Shown piece after piece: positions 62,951 through 64,000 of a stretch of DNA of 64,000 nt. Location: positions 846,526-910,525 of the forward strand of contig CAJNDS010002191.1 in the NCBI GenBank assembly GCA_905221605.1, read 5' to 3'. A program made the translations under genes and the position numbers. How positions within the stretch are numbered: position 1 is the stretch's first letter; each line of letters begins with the position of its first letter. The notes beneath the pieces were generated by a model that was given only the letters and a program-made list of their open reading frames with translations, was not told where the DNA came from and ran no database searches. The DNA is from Symbiodinium natans (Eukaryota > Sar > Dinophyceae > Suessiales > Symbiodiniaceae).

Positions 62951-63396
62951 CTGAGGATTCAGGCGTTTAGGGCTAAGGTCCAAGCATATCATAGGGTTTC
63001 GGGCTTATAGGATATAGGCTTCAGCACCACTTAAGGGGGGGGGGGGCAGGATCCCCCCTTAAGGGCGCCACTTTTTGGAGAAGAGAGGTCCCCGCAAGAC
63101 GTGCCTTGATTTAGAAAGGACTCCTGCCGCAGGGTTTGAAGCGCCTTCGCCTGAAAATTCTGAAAATTCTCTGCTCCCTCACAGCCCGGCTCTTTGGGTG
63201 TTGTCGTCTTTGTTGCCTAGCGCGACCCAGCTCCAGCTAACCTGAGCAGGCCCGCCAAAGAGAACCCGGCCGTTGAGAAGCTCCGAGCTCCCTGAGACCC
63301 CCGACATGCCCGGCAACAACAACGGGGGTTAGGGTCTAGGGTGCTGAAGGGTTCAGGCCCGAAGGGTTGGGCTCTTCTGAGGTGCCCCTGCATCAC

Positions 63397-63462
63397 CTCC
63401 CGCTCCGAAAATCGCAACCCAAGCTGCTCCATGACTTGGAGGAAGCCTGGGAAGTCCAGTCC
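63397..63462 (-). CDS. exon with possible EF-hand-like helix
   Basis: Encodes GLDFPGFLQVMEQLGLRFSE and ends RE at a GT donor CGGGAG|GTGATG. L-D-F-x-x-F-L-x-x-M resembles the exiting helix of an EF-hand loop, but no loop is visible in this piece. It may belong to the same gene as the exons at 62.0-62.95 kb; phases do not allow a direct join, so intermediate exons would be missing. Confidence 0.4.
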
Positions 63463-64000
63463 TTCACGGGGTGATGCAGGGGAGAGTTGAAAGCATGTAG
63501 TAGCCCAAAAGCAACCTATCCACCGACTAAGAGAAAGCCCGCGGCACCAAAAGGGGCCCTCTCCAAGTCGTTGTTCGGCCCACGAGCTGGCTACCAAGGC
63601 AGGCGTAGTTGAGGCCCAGTGAGGGTTTAGGATTGGAGACATTTGAGATGGAGGCCGTTCCCGATTCGACCCACATCAGCGCTGATCCCCTCATGCGCCC
63701 CCTGATGCCTTCGAGACTCTCAAGCCCTTTCTCGTTGCAAGGCGACAAGCCAACCCTTGAACCAACAAAACAAGAAGTGAGCCCCCCCCCCTTCCCCCGT
63801 GAAGCACCAGACACGCTCATCATGCCCAACAGTCCTTCAAAAACCTCGGGACGCTTAGGAACCTACTTGCAAGTAGAACCTACTAGTGGCAGGCCTAAAG
63901 TCACGAAATCCTACGTTCAAGGTCTTCGCCAGTTAAGCGCAGTGCCTCCATTCACTGCCAGCTCTGCCAGCTTTCGATTCAGCTGGGCCTGGCGGTTGTT
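63463..64000. other. no supported gene
   Basis: Nothing recognisable apart from a C-run near 63782. The window ends here. Confidence 0.4.

Overview
This looks like nuclear DNA of a dinoflagellate. The grounds are: a plant-type telomere heptamer (TTTAGGG/CCCTAAA) scattered as short degenerate arrays through all 64 kb; genes cut into tiny exons with GC, GA or GT donors; a plastid-type DUF4336 protein; PPR exons; and a sequence resembling the dinoflagellate spliced leader just 5' of one start codon. The genus cannot be told. No tRNA, rRNA or CRISPR array was recognised. Positions beside long homopolymers may be off by one.

Layout. 1-11.6 kb is mostly non-coding (a G/T tract, telomere-like arrays, a degenerate minisatellite) with one plausible + exon (1198-1307) and one PPR exon on the minus strand (8091-8169). 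11,700-20,547 is a complete, apparently very young LTR element on the + strand: identical 287-bp LTRs, a primer-binding site matching the anticodon arm of initiator tRNA-Met (copia/Ty5 half-tRNA type), two very long ORFs, a purine tract and a 5-bp CCCTA target duplication. It sits inside a CCCTAAA array. Neither ORF shows reverse transcriptase, integrase or protease. ORF1 carries WW, S1, MLLE (PABC) and three CCCH fingers; ORF2 carries three CCCH fingers. 20.6-22.2 kb holds minus-strand PPR exons whose spliced product has an exact 35-residue period, so the LTR element probably lies in an intron of that gene. 23.8-24.7 kb is the DUF4336 gene. 27.7-31 kb is CATGCA-rich tandem-repeat DNA with a broken ORF resembling a 2-oxoglutarate/Fe(II) oxygenase. 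About 31.05-37.86 kb is a minus-strand LINE (ORF1, endonuclease-RT-RNase H, and an extra membrane/coiled-coil ORF3), degraded by single-base frameshifts. 39.6-42.8 kb and 60-63.5 kb contain small unidentified minus-strand exons. 55.7-58.2 kb is a five-exon DnaJ-family gene that can be modelled end to end.

Main idea. The telomere-like arrays are not randomly oriented. On the + strand several exons have CCCTAAA on their left and TTTAGGG on their right, so in the RNA the intron begins with UUUAGGG and ends with CCCUAAA, whatever the gene's strand. The G-strand unit can supply a 5' splice site (G|GTTTAGGG) and the C-strand unit a branch-point-like CTAAAC plus pyrimidines, and the two ends can base-pair. 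This suggests introns built from, or bounded by, inverted telomere-like repeats, and explains why retroelements that land in such arrays would be tolerated.
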